Source: Candidatus Dechloromonas phosphoritropha (GTDB lineage Bacteria; Pseudomonadota; Gammaproteobacteria; Burkholderiales; Rhodocyclaceae). Taken from it: a DNA stretch of 64,000 nucleotides. A program made the translations under genes and the position numbers. The notes under the pieces were generated by a model. The model made no database searches and had not been told where the DNA came from. It worked only from the letters and a program-made list of their open reading frames with translations. This document shows, in pieces, positions 57,512 to 64,000 of this stretch. The DNA lies in assembly GCA_016722705.1 (NCBI GenBank), contig JADKGN010000005.1:310001-374000 (forward strand), read 5' to 3'. How positions within the stretch are numbered: the stretch's first letter is position 1; every line of letters starts with the position of its first letter.

Positions 57512-58514
57512 TCTGACCACAAGCTATCTTGGCCTGGCCCTGAAGAACCCGTTGGTGCCGTCGTCGACGCCACTCAGCCACAATATCGACTCAGTGCTCC
57601 ATCTGGAGGATGCCGGCGCGGCTGCCATCGTCATGCATTCGCTGTTCGAGGAAGACGTGCGCAACGACGAGAAGATGATTGACCGCTTTCTCGTGCATCC
57701 GGATTCCTTCGGCGAGGCTTCCGGTCATCTGCCGTTCGGGAGCAACTACGAGAGCAAGCTCGACAGCTATCTGGAGCAGATCCAGTCGCTGAAATCGCGC
57801 TTGGCCATTCCCGTGGTGGCCAGCCTCAACGGCGCTTCGCTGAGCGGCTGGGTCGAATTGGGCAAGGAGATGCAGGATGCCGGAGCCGACGCGCTGGAAC
57901 TCAACGCCTGGTACATGCCCGGTGATCCGGAACTTTCGGGACAGGCGCTGGAAGATCGTTACCTCGCCCTGCTGCGGGAGCTCAAGACCTTGGTCAGCAT
58001 CCCGGTCAACATGAAACTTTCGCCGTTTTTCTCTTCGCTGCCGCATTTCGCTAGGCAGGTCGAAGCGGCGGGTGCGGCTGGCCTGTCGCTGTTCAACCGC
58101 TTCTTCCAGCCGGACATCGATCTGGAAACCCTGCGCGTTATCGACCGCGTCCAACTCTCCACCTCGGCCGATGTCCTGCTGACCATGCGCTGGATCGCCA
58201 TCCTGAGGGGCCGCACGAGACTGACGCTGGCGGCAACCGGTGGCGTGCACAACGCCGACGATGCGCTGAAGATGCTGCTCGCCGGCGCCGATGTCGTGCA
58301 CATGGCGAGTGCGCTGCTCAGGCGCGGTCCGCAGGTGCTGACGGAAGTGCTGGCAGGCATGACGCGCTGGATGGAAGCGCGGGAATACGATTCAGTCGGC
58401 CAGCTCAGGGGTTCGATGAGTCAGCAGAACCTGCCCGACCCGAGTGCTTTCGCCCGGGCCTCCTACCTGCATGCCCTGGATTCCTTCACGCCACCGCCGG
58501 GTGTGCGCTACTGA
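57504..58514 (+). CDS. Dihydroorotate dehydrogenase-like FMN protein, coupled to nifJ
   Basis: 336-aa TIM-barrel flavoprotein beginning TTSYLGLALKNPLVPSSTPL. FMN-site elements are VVASLNGASLSGWVELGKEM, ALELNAWYMPGDPE, VNMKLSPFFSSLPHFARQ and TLAATGGVHNADDALKMLLA. The group is usually labelled dihydroorotate dehydrogenase-like and lies beside nifJ in many anaerobes. It lacks the Cys/Ser catalytic base context of PyrD, so pyrimidine synthesis is unlikely. The ATG lies within the nifJ stop region, implying coupling. An electron-transfer partner role is inference. Confidence 0.85.
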
Positions 58515-58566
58515 GTCTGCCAGATCGCTCTTCGCCGTCTGGCGGCCGGGCGCAGGAGTACCTGTC

Positions 58567-59772
58567 TCAGCGCAGCATGGCGACGTAAATTCCCGTCAGG
58601 ATCGCCGTCGTGATGACGCCGCTGATGCTCGCTCCCAGCGCATGCGGCAGGATGATGACTCCCGGATTGGACTTGGTGACGATCTTCTGCACAAGCTTGG
58701 CTGTCGTCGGCACGCAACTGACGCCGGCAATGCCGATGATCGGGTTGTACTTGCCCTTGTACCAGAAGTAGAGGGCATAGCCGCCGATGATGCCGCCGAT
58801 CCCCGAGAGCAGCAGCGCCAGCATACCGAGCAGCAGCAGCTTGAGGACGACCGGATCGAGGATGACGCTGGCCTCACACAGGATGCCCAAAGTCAGTCCG
58901 AGAAAGAAGGTGGCGCCGTAGAGGAAGGTGCCGCCCATCAGGTTGGCAAAATTGACCAAGCCGCTTTCACGGACGGCAACGCCGACGAAGAGTGACAGGA
59001 AGAGCGGCGCGGCGACCGGAAAGAGCAGGCACAGCAAGGTGCAGACGACGACGGCAAACACCAGCTTCTGCCCAGAGGTGATTTTCTGGACGTCGTCGAC
59101 CGGCATCGGGATAGCTCGCAAGCGCTCGGGGATCAGCAGCTTGATCAGGTAGGGATAGGCGCCATAGGTTAGCCCGAGGTACAGGTAGCCGACGACGGTG
59201 ATCGGTACGAACAGGTCGCGGGCGAGAATCAGCGAGGCGAAAAGGACCATCGGGCCATCGGCGCCACCGATCAGCGCCACCGCCGCCGCGTCGCGTTCGC
59301 CCATGCCGAGCGCCACCGCAATAGGAAAGACGACGACCGTGCCGAGTTCGGCAAACAGCGCGAGGATCATGCTCTGGAACGGGCGCGCCATGACGAAGCC
59401 GACATCGAGCAGGACGCCGATACCCATGAATACCAGGCAGGCGATCAGGCCATTACTGAACATCAGCGTGTAAATCGGCTGCAGCCAGTTGATCTGCAGC
59501 ACGTTAACCACCGCGCTGGGGTCGGTGACCAGTGGATCGACGAACAGGGTGCCCGTTTTGCCGCTGTCGAAAACCATCACGCCGGCGTTGACCGCCGCCA
59601 TCCCGAGCCCCATCGGAATCATCAACAGGGGTTCGAGGACCTCCTTCTTGCCCAGGTAGATTAGCAGGAAGCCGAGCAGCATCAGCGCGATGCGCCCGAC
59701 CGCAATCTTCGGATCGGCCGCCAGCAGTGTGGCAACCCCTTGAAACAAGTCGAGCAGGTGGAGATCGTGCAT
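58567..59772 (-). CDS. mmdB: Na+-pumping decarboxylase membrane subunit beta
   Basis: 401-aa integral membrane subunit that couples decarboxylation of carboxybiotin to Na+ export (OadB/MmdB/GcdB family). It has about nine hydrophobic segments and the key motif ALIGGADGPMVLFASL with the Na+-site Asp near residue 172. A second conserved region is GASISGVITTAILTGIYV. It is the last gene of the mmdA-D-C-B operon, 14 bp after the biotin protein. The pairing with an MmdA-type alpha subunit assigns it to methylmalonyl-CoA decarboxylase. Confidence 0.92.
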   Translation of the reverse strand: MHDLHLLDLFQGVATLLAADPKIAVGRIALMLLGFLLIYLGKKEVLEPLLMIPMGLGMAAVNAGVMVFDSGKTGTLFVDPLVTDPSAVVNVLQINWLQPIYTLMFSNGLIACLVFMGIGVLLDVGFVMARPFQSMILALFAELGTVVVFPIAVALGMGERDAAAVALIGGADGPMVLFASLILARDLFVPITVVGYLYLGLTYGAYPYLIKLLIPERLRAIPMPVDDVQKITSGQKLVFAVVVCTLLCLLFPVAAPLFLSLFVGVAVRESGLVNFANLMGGTFLYGATFFLGLTLGILCEASVILDPVVLKLLLLGMLALLLSGIGGIIGGYALYFWYKGKYNPIIGIAGVSCVPTTAKLVQKIVTKSNPGVIILPHALGASISGVITTAILTGIYVAMLR

Positions 59773-59786
59773 CTTCGGCGCCCGGC

Positions 59787-60179
59787 TTAGGAAATGCTCA
59801 TCAGTACTCGCCCGGGCTCGACCGCATCGCCGGCCTTGACCGCGATGCTGGCGACCGTGCCGGAAACCCTGGCGACCACCGGCGTCTTCATCTTCATCGC
59901 TTCGACGACGGCCACCGTGTCGCCGGCATTGACCGCCTGACCGACCGCGACATTGATCGAGTCGACGACGCCGCCCATCGTGCTGACGACGTCACCCTCT
60001 GCTGCGTGTTCGCCAGCGGCAGCGTTCGCCACGGGCGGCGCGGTCGCTGCAGCCGGTCGCGGCGCCGGAATGTTCATGCTGCCCGGCTCCGGGTAAAGCA
60101 GGCTGCTCCCTTCACTGAGATCCTCGACCGTCACGTTGTATTCTCTGCCATCGACAGTGATCTTGTACTTCCTTTCCAT
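59787..60179 (-). CDS. mmdC: Biotin carboxyl-carrier subunit of the decarboxylase
   Basis: 130 aa: a short N-terminal domain (KYKITVDGREYNVTVEDL), a Pro/Ala-rich flexible linker (IPAPRPAAATAPPVANAA) and a biotinyl domain with the attachment motif VVEAMKMKTPVV (biotin-Lys near 96). It swings between the alpha carboxyltransferase and the beta pump. GGAGG precedes its ATG on the minus strand. Confidence 0.93.
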   Translation of the reverse strand: MERKYKITVDGREYNVTVEDLSEGSSLLYPEPGSMNIPAPRPAAATAPPVANAAAGEHAAEGDVVSTMGGVVDSINVAVGQAVNAGDTVAVVEAMKMKTPVVARVSGTVASIAVKAGDAVEPGRVLMSIS

Positions 60180-60215
60180 GATGCGGGCCTCCGGGAAATG
60201 GTCGGGTGAGCGAAG

Positions 60216-60545
60216 TTAACGTTTGTGATGATGGGGCAGGGTGTGCGACGCGTGATGCGCCTGGCGTCCGCCAGCGGCCCATCCCGACTGGTGGGGAGCC
60301 GCCTCGATGCGGACGATGCGATGGCCACCGGTCATCGCATGGACGGCCGCCGCGATAACCGCGATATGGTCGGCCTCGACAGCGAACGGTGCCGGTGGAA
60401 TGGCTACTGGTTGCGAGGGCGCGGCAGGCTTGCGTTCCAGAATGTTGAGGGTGACCACGATCACCTTGATGACGACGGCAACTCCCAGCGAAACAATGAT
60501 TGCCAGGCCGTAGATCCACAGTGTCCTGATGATCACTTCGTTCAT
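60216..60545 (-). CDS. mmdD: Decarboxylase small subunit, OadG/MmdD family
   Basis: 109 aa. One N-terminal membrane helix (TLWIYGLAIIVSLGVAVVIK) leads to a short linker rich in Pro and Ala, then VEADHIAVIAAAVHAMTGGH and a His-rich tail (HHASHTLPHHHKR) that may bind zinc. These proteins hold the alpha, beta and biotin subunits together at the membrane. It lies between mmdA and mmdC. Confidence 0.88.
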   Translation of the reverse strand: MNEVIIRTLWIYGLAIIVSLGVAVVIKVIVVTLNILERKPAAPSQPVAIPPAPFAVEADHIAVIAAAVHAMTGGHRIVRIEAAPHQSGWAAGGRQAHHASHTLPHHHKR

Positions 60546-60576
60546 CGCGGGTCTCCCGACAATTGGAAAAGGCGCA

Positions 60577-62130
60577 TCACAGCGGGATGTTCCCGTGTTT
60601 CTTGGCTGGCCGAAGTTCGCGCTTGCCGAGCAACTTGCGTAGCGCAAGTGCCAGCATCGGCCGGGTTTCGGCGGGCTCGATCACGTCGGTCACGTAGCCG
60701 CGCGCTGCTGACAAATAGGGCGAGGCGAACTCAGCCCGGTAGGCTGCCGCGAGTTCGGCGGATTTGCCGCGCCTGTCCTCCGCTTCGTCCAATTCCTTGC
60801 GATACAGGAGGTTGACCGCAGCGTCCGCGCCCATCACGGCGATTTCCGCGGTCGGCCAGGCATAGACGACATCGGCGCCCATCTCCTGCGAGCACATTGC
60901 CAGATACGAGCCGCCGTAGGCTTTGCGCAGGACCACCGTCAGCTTGGGCGTGGTGCACGAGGCGTAGGCATAGAGCATCTTGGCGCCGTGACGGATGATT
61001 CCGCCGCGCTCCTGTTCGACGCCGGGCAGGAAGCCAGGCACGTCCACAAATGTGACGACCGGAATGTTGAACATGTTGCAGAAACGGATGAATCGTGCCC
61101 CCTTGTCGGAGGCATTGATATCAAGGGCGCCCGCCATTTCCATCGGATTGTTGGCGACGACGCCGACCACCACTCCCTCGATGCGGGCGAAGCCGACGAT
61201 GATATTGCGTGCCCAGCCGGCATGCACCTCGAGCAGTTGGCCGCCGTCGACGATGCGGCGGACGACGGCGTGCATGTCCATAGGCTCCGAGGAGGTTTCC
61301 GGAATCAGCGCGTGCAGCCCCGCGTCCGGCGTGAATTCGATGTCGGCGCCCAGAATGTGCGGCGGATCCTCGGTGTTGTTTGCTGGCAGGTAGGACAGCA
61401 GTGCCCTGACCAGCGCGACGGCCTGCCGGTCATCGTCGACGACGAAGTGCACGTTGCCGCTGACCGTCGAGTGCACCTCGGCGCTACCCACCTCGTCCAT
61501 GCTCGTCGCCCGTCCGGTAACCGCCTTGATGACTTCGGGACCGGTGATGAACATGTAGCCGTTCTGCCGTGTCATGATGATAAAGTCCATCAGCGCCGGC
61601 GAGTAAGCGGCACCGCCCGCGCATGGGCCAACGACCACGGCGATCTGCGGCACGACGCCGGACGCCAGAACGTTGTGGTAGAAGACTTCGCCGTAGCCTG
61701 AAAGGGCATCGACGCCCTCCTGAATCCGGGCGCCACCAGAATCCTTAAAGGCGACCAGTGGAATGCCGTTCTTCAGCGCGGCGTGCATGACATCGACGAT
61801 CTTGCGCGCGTGCATCTTGCCGAGGGTGCCGGCAGCGACGGTGAAGTCCTGACTGAAGGCAGCCACCTGTGCGCCGGCTACATACCCGGTTCCGGAGATC
61901 ACCCCGTCGGCCGGAAGATCCTTGTCGCCCATGCCGAAGGGGACCCCGTAGTGACGGATATAGGCGCCGCCTTCCTGAAAGGTGTCGGCATCGAACAGCA
62001 GAGCCAGACGCTCGCGCGCCCCGAGCAGGCCTTTCCGGTGGCGCGCCTCGAGCTTTTCGGCACCGCCGCCGGCCCGAACGCTCTTGCGGCGTTCGCGCAG
62101 GGTCTCGAGAACTTTCGGGGAAATAGTCAT
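60577..62130 (-). CDS. mmdA: Methylmalonyl-CoA decarboxylase, alpha (carboxyltransferase) subunit
   Basis: 517 aa with the acyl-CoA carboxyltransferase fold: two crotonase-like halves, with FKDSGGARIQEGVDALSGYG, VVGPCAGGAAYSPALMDFII and FVDVPGFLPGVEQERGGIIR, then AYGGSYLAMCSQEMGADVVY. Length and pairing with membrane beta, biotin and gamma subunits indicate the Na+-pumping methylmalonyl-CoA decarboxylase used when succinate is turned into propionate. A propionyl-CoA carboxylase beta subunit is the sequence-level alternative. The ATG at 62130 gives the usual N-terminus. Confidence 0.9.
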   Translation of the reverse strand: MTISPKVLETLRERRKSVRAGGGAEKLEARHRKGLLGARERLALLFDADTFQEGGAYIRHYGVPFGMGDKDLPADGVISGTGYVAGAQVAAFSQDFTVAAGTLGKMHARKIVDVMHAALKNGIPLVAFKDSGGARIQEGVDALSGYGEVFYHNVLASGVVPQIAVVVGPCAGGAAYSPALMDFIIMTRQNGYMFITGPEVIKAVTGRATSMDEVGSAEVHSTVSGNVHFVVDDDRQAVALVRALLSYLPANNTEDPPHILGADIEFTPDAGLHALIPETSSEPMDMHAVVRRIVDGGQLLEVHAGWARNIIVGFARIEGVVVGVVANNPMEMAGALDINASDKGARFIRFCNMFNIPVVTFVDVPGFLPGVEQERGGIIRHGAKMLYAYASCTTPKLTVVLRKAYGGSYLAMCSQEMGADVVYAWPTAEIAVMGADAAVNLLYRKELDEAEDRRGKSAELAAAYRAEFASPYLSAARGYVTDVIEPAETRPMLALALRKLLGKRELRPAKKHGNIPL

Positions 62131-62659
62131 CGATTTGCCTATAAGGAAGAGAGAAGCGCTAACCAACGCGCCGGTTGGATTGTCGGAAAAAGCCCACCAA
62201 GGCTGCACCCCGGGTCGACGATGCCTTCGGATTCAGCAGCGGCAATACTAGGGTGCTTCGCCCTCGTGCGCGAAGCACCGGGAATTCCTTGCCAGCGCCG
62301 CAGCGTTCGCGAGTGGAGAAGTTAGCAAACGAGGCCGGATTTACCATTGTGGAAATCCTCAATACCGGCGAGATTGCGCCCTGACAGCGGCTGACCAGGC
62401 TCGGCATTTTTTTTGCGCGGGCGCTGAATTTCTCAAACGTCGCGTTCGGTCACGTGCTGGTCATTGTGTCTGCGAGCATCGTCGAAATTGAGAGAGGCGA
62501 TGATTCTGGGCTGCCGCCGCCCGGATACAATACTGCGATTCAGGAAGTGGCGACGAGTCAGACGCACTGGAACCGTAATCTGGATTGGCGGTCTTAGTTG
62601 GTCAATGCCAGTTTGATGCAAAAGTTCGTAGCAATTGCAAACACCCATGGGAGAAAGCA
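62131..62659. other. 530-bp spacer between divergent mmdA and the small ORF
   Basis: No gene with a ribosome site is visible. It contains one perfect 9-bp inverted repeat, GGTGCTTCG at 62252-62260 and CGAAGCACC at 62271-62279, with no T-run, and the mmd promoter should lie near its left end. Confidence 0.4.
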
Positions 62660-62818
62660 ATGCCCCTTCAGTTGGTCGCAGGTTCTGGCTGGCCGTTGTT
62701 TGCCTTGCTCGCCTTTGCTCTGGCGCTTGTTTTCGTTTTCTTCCTGGTCATCCGTCAGAACCGGAAGGACTTCGAGGACGTCGAAGCCTGGCTGGCCAAA
62801 GAAAAGCGGAATTTCTAG
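62660..62818 (+). CDS. 52-aa single-pass membrane protein beside frd
   Basis: MPLQLVAGSGWPLFALLAFA, then LALVFVFFLVIRQN and an acidic-basic tail (RKDFEDVEAWLAKEKRNF): one clear transmembrane helix with a cytosolic tail. GAGAAAG lies before ATG 62660. It converges with frdD, overlapping by 4 bp at the stops. I do not recognise it, but the length and helix are typical of small membrane-complex accessory proteins. Confidence 0.5.
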   Translation: MPLQLVAGSGWPLFALLAFALALVFVFFLVIRQNRKDFEDVEAWLAKEKRNF

Positions 62819-63183
62819 AAGCCGACCACCAGCAGGGCGTAGGCGGCGATTACCGTCGCGACCATGGCCAGACCGTAGCAGAGCAGCTTGGCGCCGGTGC
62901 CGGCGTGGATGCCGATGTCGTGCAGGCTATGGAAGATGCGGTGCGCCGCGTGCCACAGGAAGAGCGCGATGACCGCAAAAATGAAGCCCTTGCCGATCCA
63001 GTTCTGGGCAAACGCGAGCATCTTTGGGTAGCTCATCGTGTCCGCCGGCAGCAGCAGTCCGAGCGGAACGGCAATGCCGGTGATGAAGACCAGCATCGGG
63101 CCGAGCAGTGCTGACAACATACCGCCAGCCCCGAAAAGTGCCCAGAATATCGGTGCGTTGGAACGTTTGAGTTCGCGTTTCAT
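62815..63183 (-). CDS. frdD: Fumarate reductase membrane anchor subunit D
   Basis: 122 aa with three hydrophobic helices: FWALFGAGGMLSALLGPMLV, the segment after TMSYPKMLAFAQNWIGKGF, and LLCYGLAMVATVIAAYALLV. The central FLWHAAHRIFHSLHDIGIH motif is the family's quinone-site region. With FrdC it anchors the enzyme and reacts with menaquinol. The ATG overlaps the frdC stop. Confidence 0.9.
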   Translation of the reverse strand: MKRELKRSNAPIFWALFGAGGMLSALLGPMLVFITGIAVPLGLLLPADTMSYPKMLAFAQNWIGKGFIFAVIALFLWHAAHRIFHSLHDIGIHAGTGAKLLCYGLAMVATVIAAYALLVVGF

Positions 63184-63578
63184 CGTGCTATCCCCCAGAC
63201 TAGAGAAAACAGCGCCAGGCTGGCCGCTACCGCCACGGCAAGTCCGCCGCCGGTGATTGCGCCAGCCGAAAGCCGCTTGCCACCAACAATGACTGGCGGC
63301 ATCGTGCGTGGCATGATCTTGAACCAGGTGTAGGTGTGATAACTGATGGCGAACAGGGCCAGCACGTGGAAGCCGATATACCAGGGATTCTTCAGCACGG
63401 TTAACCAGTGACTCCAGGCGGCTTCACCCTGTGCCAGGCGAACCAGTCCTGTCAGCAGGATCGCGGCGTAGGCGGCGACGAAGAGGGCTGTTCCTTCGTG
63501 GATCATGTATTCGACGAAAAAAGGATTCTTCCGCCACCAGCCATCCATCGAGCGAACATAGGGACGACGCTTGTTCAC
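63180..63578 (-). CDS. frdC: Fumarate reductase membrane anchor subunit C
   Basis: 132 aa. Its start reads VNKRRPYVRSMDGWWRKNPF, and three hydrophobic helices follow (ALFVAAYAAILLTGLVRLA, NPWYIGFHVLALFAISYHTY, GGGLAVAVAASLALFSLVWG). I chose GTG 63578, which overlaps the frdB stop (GTGA) and has GGAGG 8 bp upstream; a longer frame to 63680 merely reads frdB out of frame. The Escherichia FrdC has the same length and start pattern. Confidence 0.9.
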   Translation of the reverse strand: MNKRRPYVRSMDGWWRKNPFFVEYMIHEGTALFVAAYAAILLTGLVRLAQGEAAWSHWLTVLKNPWYIGFHVLALFAISYHTYTWFKIMPRTMPPVIVGGKRLSAGAITGGGLAVAVAASLALFSLVWGIAR

Positions 63579-64000
63579 TTTGCACCTCCCTTCGGAGCAA
63601 GGAAACGCAGAAAATAGTCCATGGCACTGTTGGTCTTGTTCTGATTGACCGCATTGGCCGGATCGACATGCTTCGGGCAAACCTCGGAACAGTAACCGAC
63701 CGCCGTACAGTTGAATACGCCCTCTTCGGAATTGACCAGTTCCATGCGTTCAGCCTTGCCGCCGTCGCGCGAGTCGATGTTATAGCGGTGCAGCAGGGCC
63801 ATTGCCGCCGGTCCGATAAAGTCTTGGTTGAGGCCGAACTGCGGACAGGCGGCGTAACACAGCATGCAGTTGATGCACGAACTGAACTGCTCATAGGCGT
63901 TGAGCTGTGCCGGCGTCTGCAGGTATTCGCCCTGCGCCAGCGGGCGTGCTTCCTTCGGGATGATGTAGGGCTGAATGCTCTCGAGTTTCTCCATGAAGCC
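63575..64000 (-). CDS. frdB: Fumarate reductase iron-sulfur subunit (C-terminal part, cut by window end)
   Basis: The visible 141 codons cover the C-terminal ferredoxin-like domain. FMEKLESIQPYIIP leads to FSSCINCMLCYAACPQFGLN and VGYCSEVCPKHVDPANAV, the 4Fe-4S and 3Fe-4S ligands, exactly as in FrdB. It moves electrons from the anchor quinol site to FrdA. The N-terminal 2Fe-2S domain and frdA lie beyond the window. Quinol:fumarate reductase rather than succinate dehydrogenase is favoured by the FrdC/FrdD-type anchors. Confidence 0.93.
   Translation of the reverse strand, partial: GFMEKLESIQPYIIPKEARPLAQGEYLQTPAQLNAYEQFSSCINCMLCYAACPQFGLNQDFIGPAAMALLHRYNIDSRDGGKAERMELVNSEEGVFNCTAVGYCSEVCPKHVDPANAVNQNKTNSAMDYFLRFLAPKGGAK

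Noticed and set aside
62252..62279. Perfect 9-bp inverted repeat as a possible terminator or regulator site
   Set aside because: It has no T-run and no gene ends nearby, so a specific function cannot be supported.

Overview
The window looks like a chromosomal segment of an anaerobically versatile betaproteobacterium, most likely Rhodocyclales and close to Propionivibrio or Dechloromonas. The grounds are the GC-rich sequence, the betaproteobacterial character of the housekeeping genes (lysS, mnmC, frdBCD) and the gene content. It carries a Na+-pumping methylmalonyl-CoA decarboxylase, a fumarate reductase, aspartase plus Dcu transport, pyruvate:flavodoxin oxidoreductase, lactate oxidation, pyruvate carboxylase and PEP synthase. 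Together these fit a lactate/C4-dicarboxylate/propionate metabolism. The taxonomic call is inference from gene content.

Layout. (1) 1-8.3 kb: pyruvate carboxylase (cut by the window start) and a lutA-lutC-lutB lactate oxidation operon on the minus strand. A GntR regulator and ppsA diverge from it, and two LldR/PdhR-like operators lie between. (2) 8.3-26.2 kb: an accessory region. It holds an AraC regulator with two DUF1254 exported proteins and a remnant of a third, a KefB/C-type antiporter, an IS256-family insertion with 8-bp direct repeats that splits a small ORF, and a complete but apparently dead recombinase-in-trio (RIT) element with perfect 36-bp inverted ends. It also holds toxin-antitoxin remnants and an NsrR-type nitric-oxide-response cluster (hemerythrin, ferredoxin-NADP reductase, an exported protein and small Cys-rich proteins). 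Sequence from the 3' end of ppsA recurs in the same orientation inside this region (near 21.94 kb) and at its far end (near 26.1 kb). Both extra copies abut a toxin gene that has lost its N-terminus. (3) 26.3-35 kb: a large esterase-like protein, an MFS-type transporter, metY, an intact PIN-toxin/antitoxin pair and a single-chain MmeI-like restriction-modification enzyme. (4) 35.4-40.2 kb: an operon for C4-dicarboxylates (lipoprotein, DASS transporter, aspA, dcuA-like). (5) 40.2-53.6 kb: mostly housekeeping and envelope genes, with one 510-aa protein of a dispersed, unnamed family. (6) 53.9-64 kb: nifJ with a dihydroorotate dehydrogenase-like partner, the mmdA-D-C-B decarboxylase, and frdBCD (frdB cut by the window end).

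How the genes fit together. Lactate enters through LutABC as pyruvate. Pyruvate carboxylase and PEP synthase lead to oxaloacetate and PEP, and NifJ exchanges electrons between pyruvate and ferredoxin/flavodoxin. AspA and the Dcu/DASS carriers supply fumarate for fumarate reductase. Succinate can then go through methylmalonyl-CoA to propionate, with the Mmd complex conserving energy as a sodium gradient. No tRNA, rRNA or CRISPR array was seen by eye.
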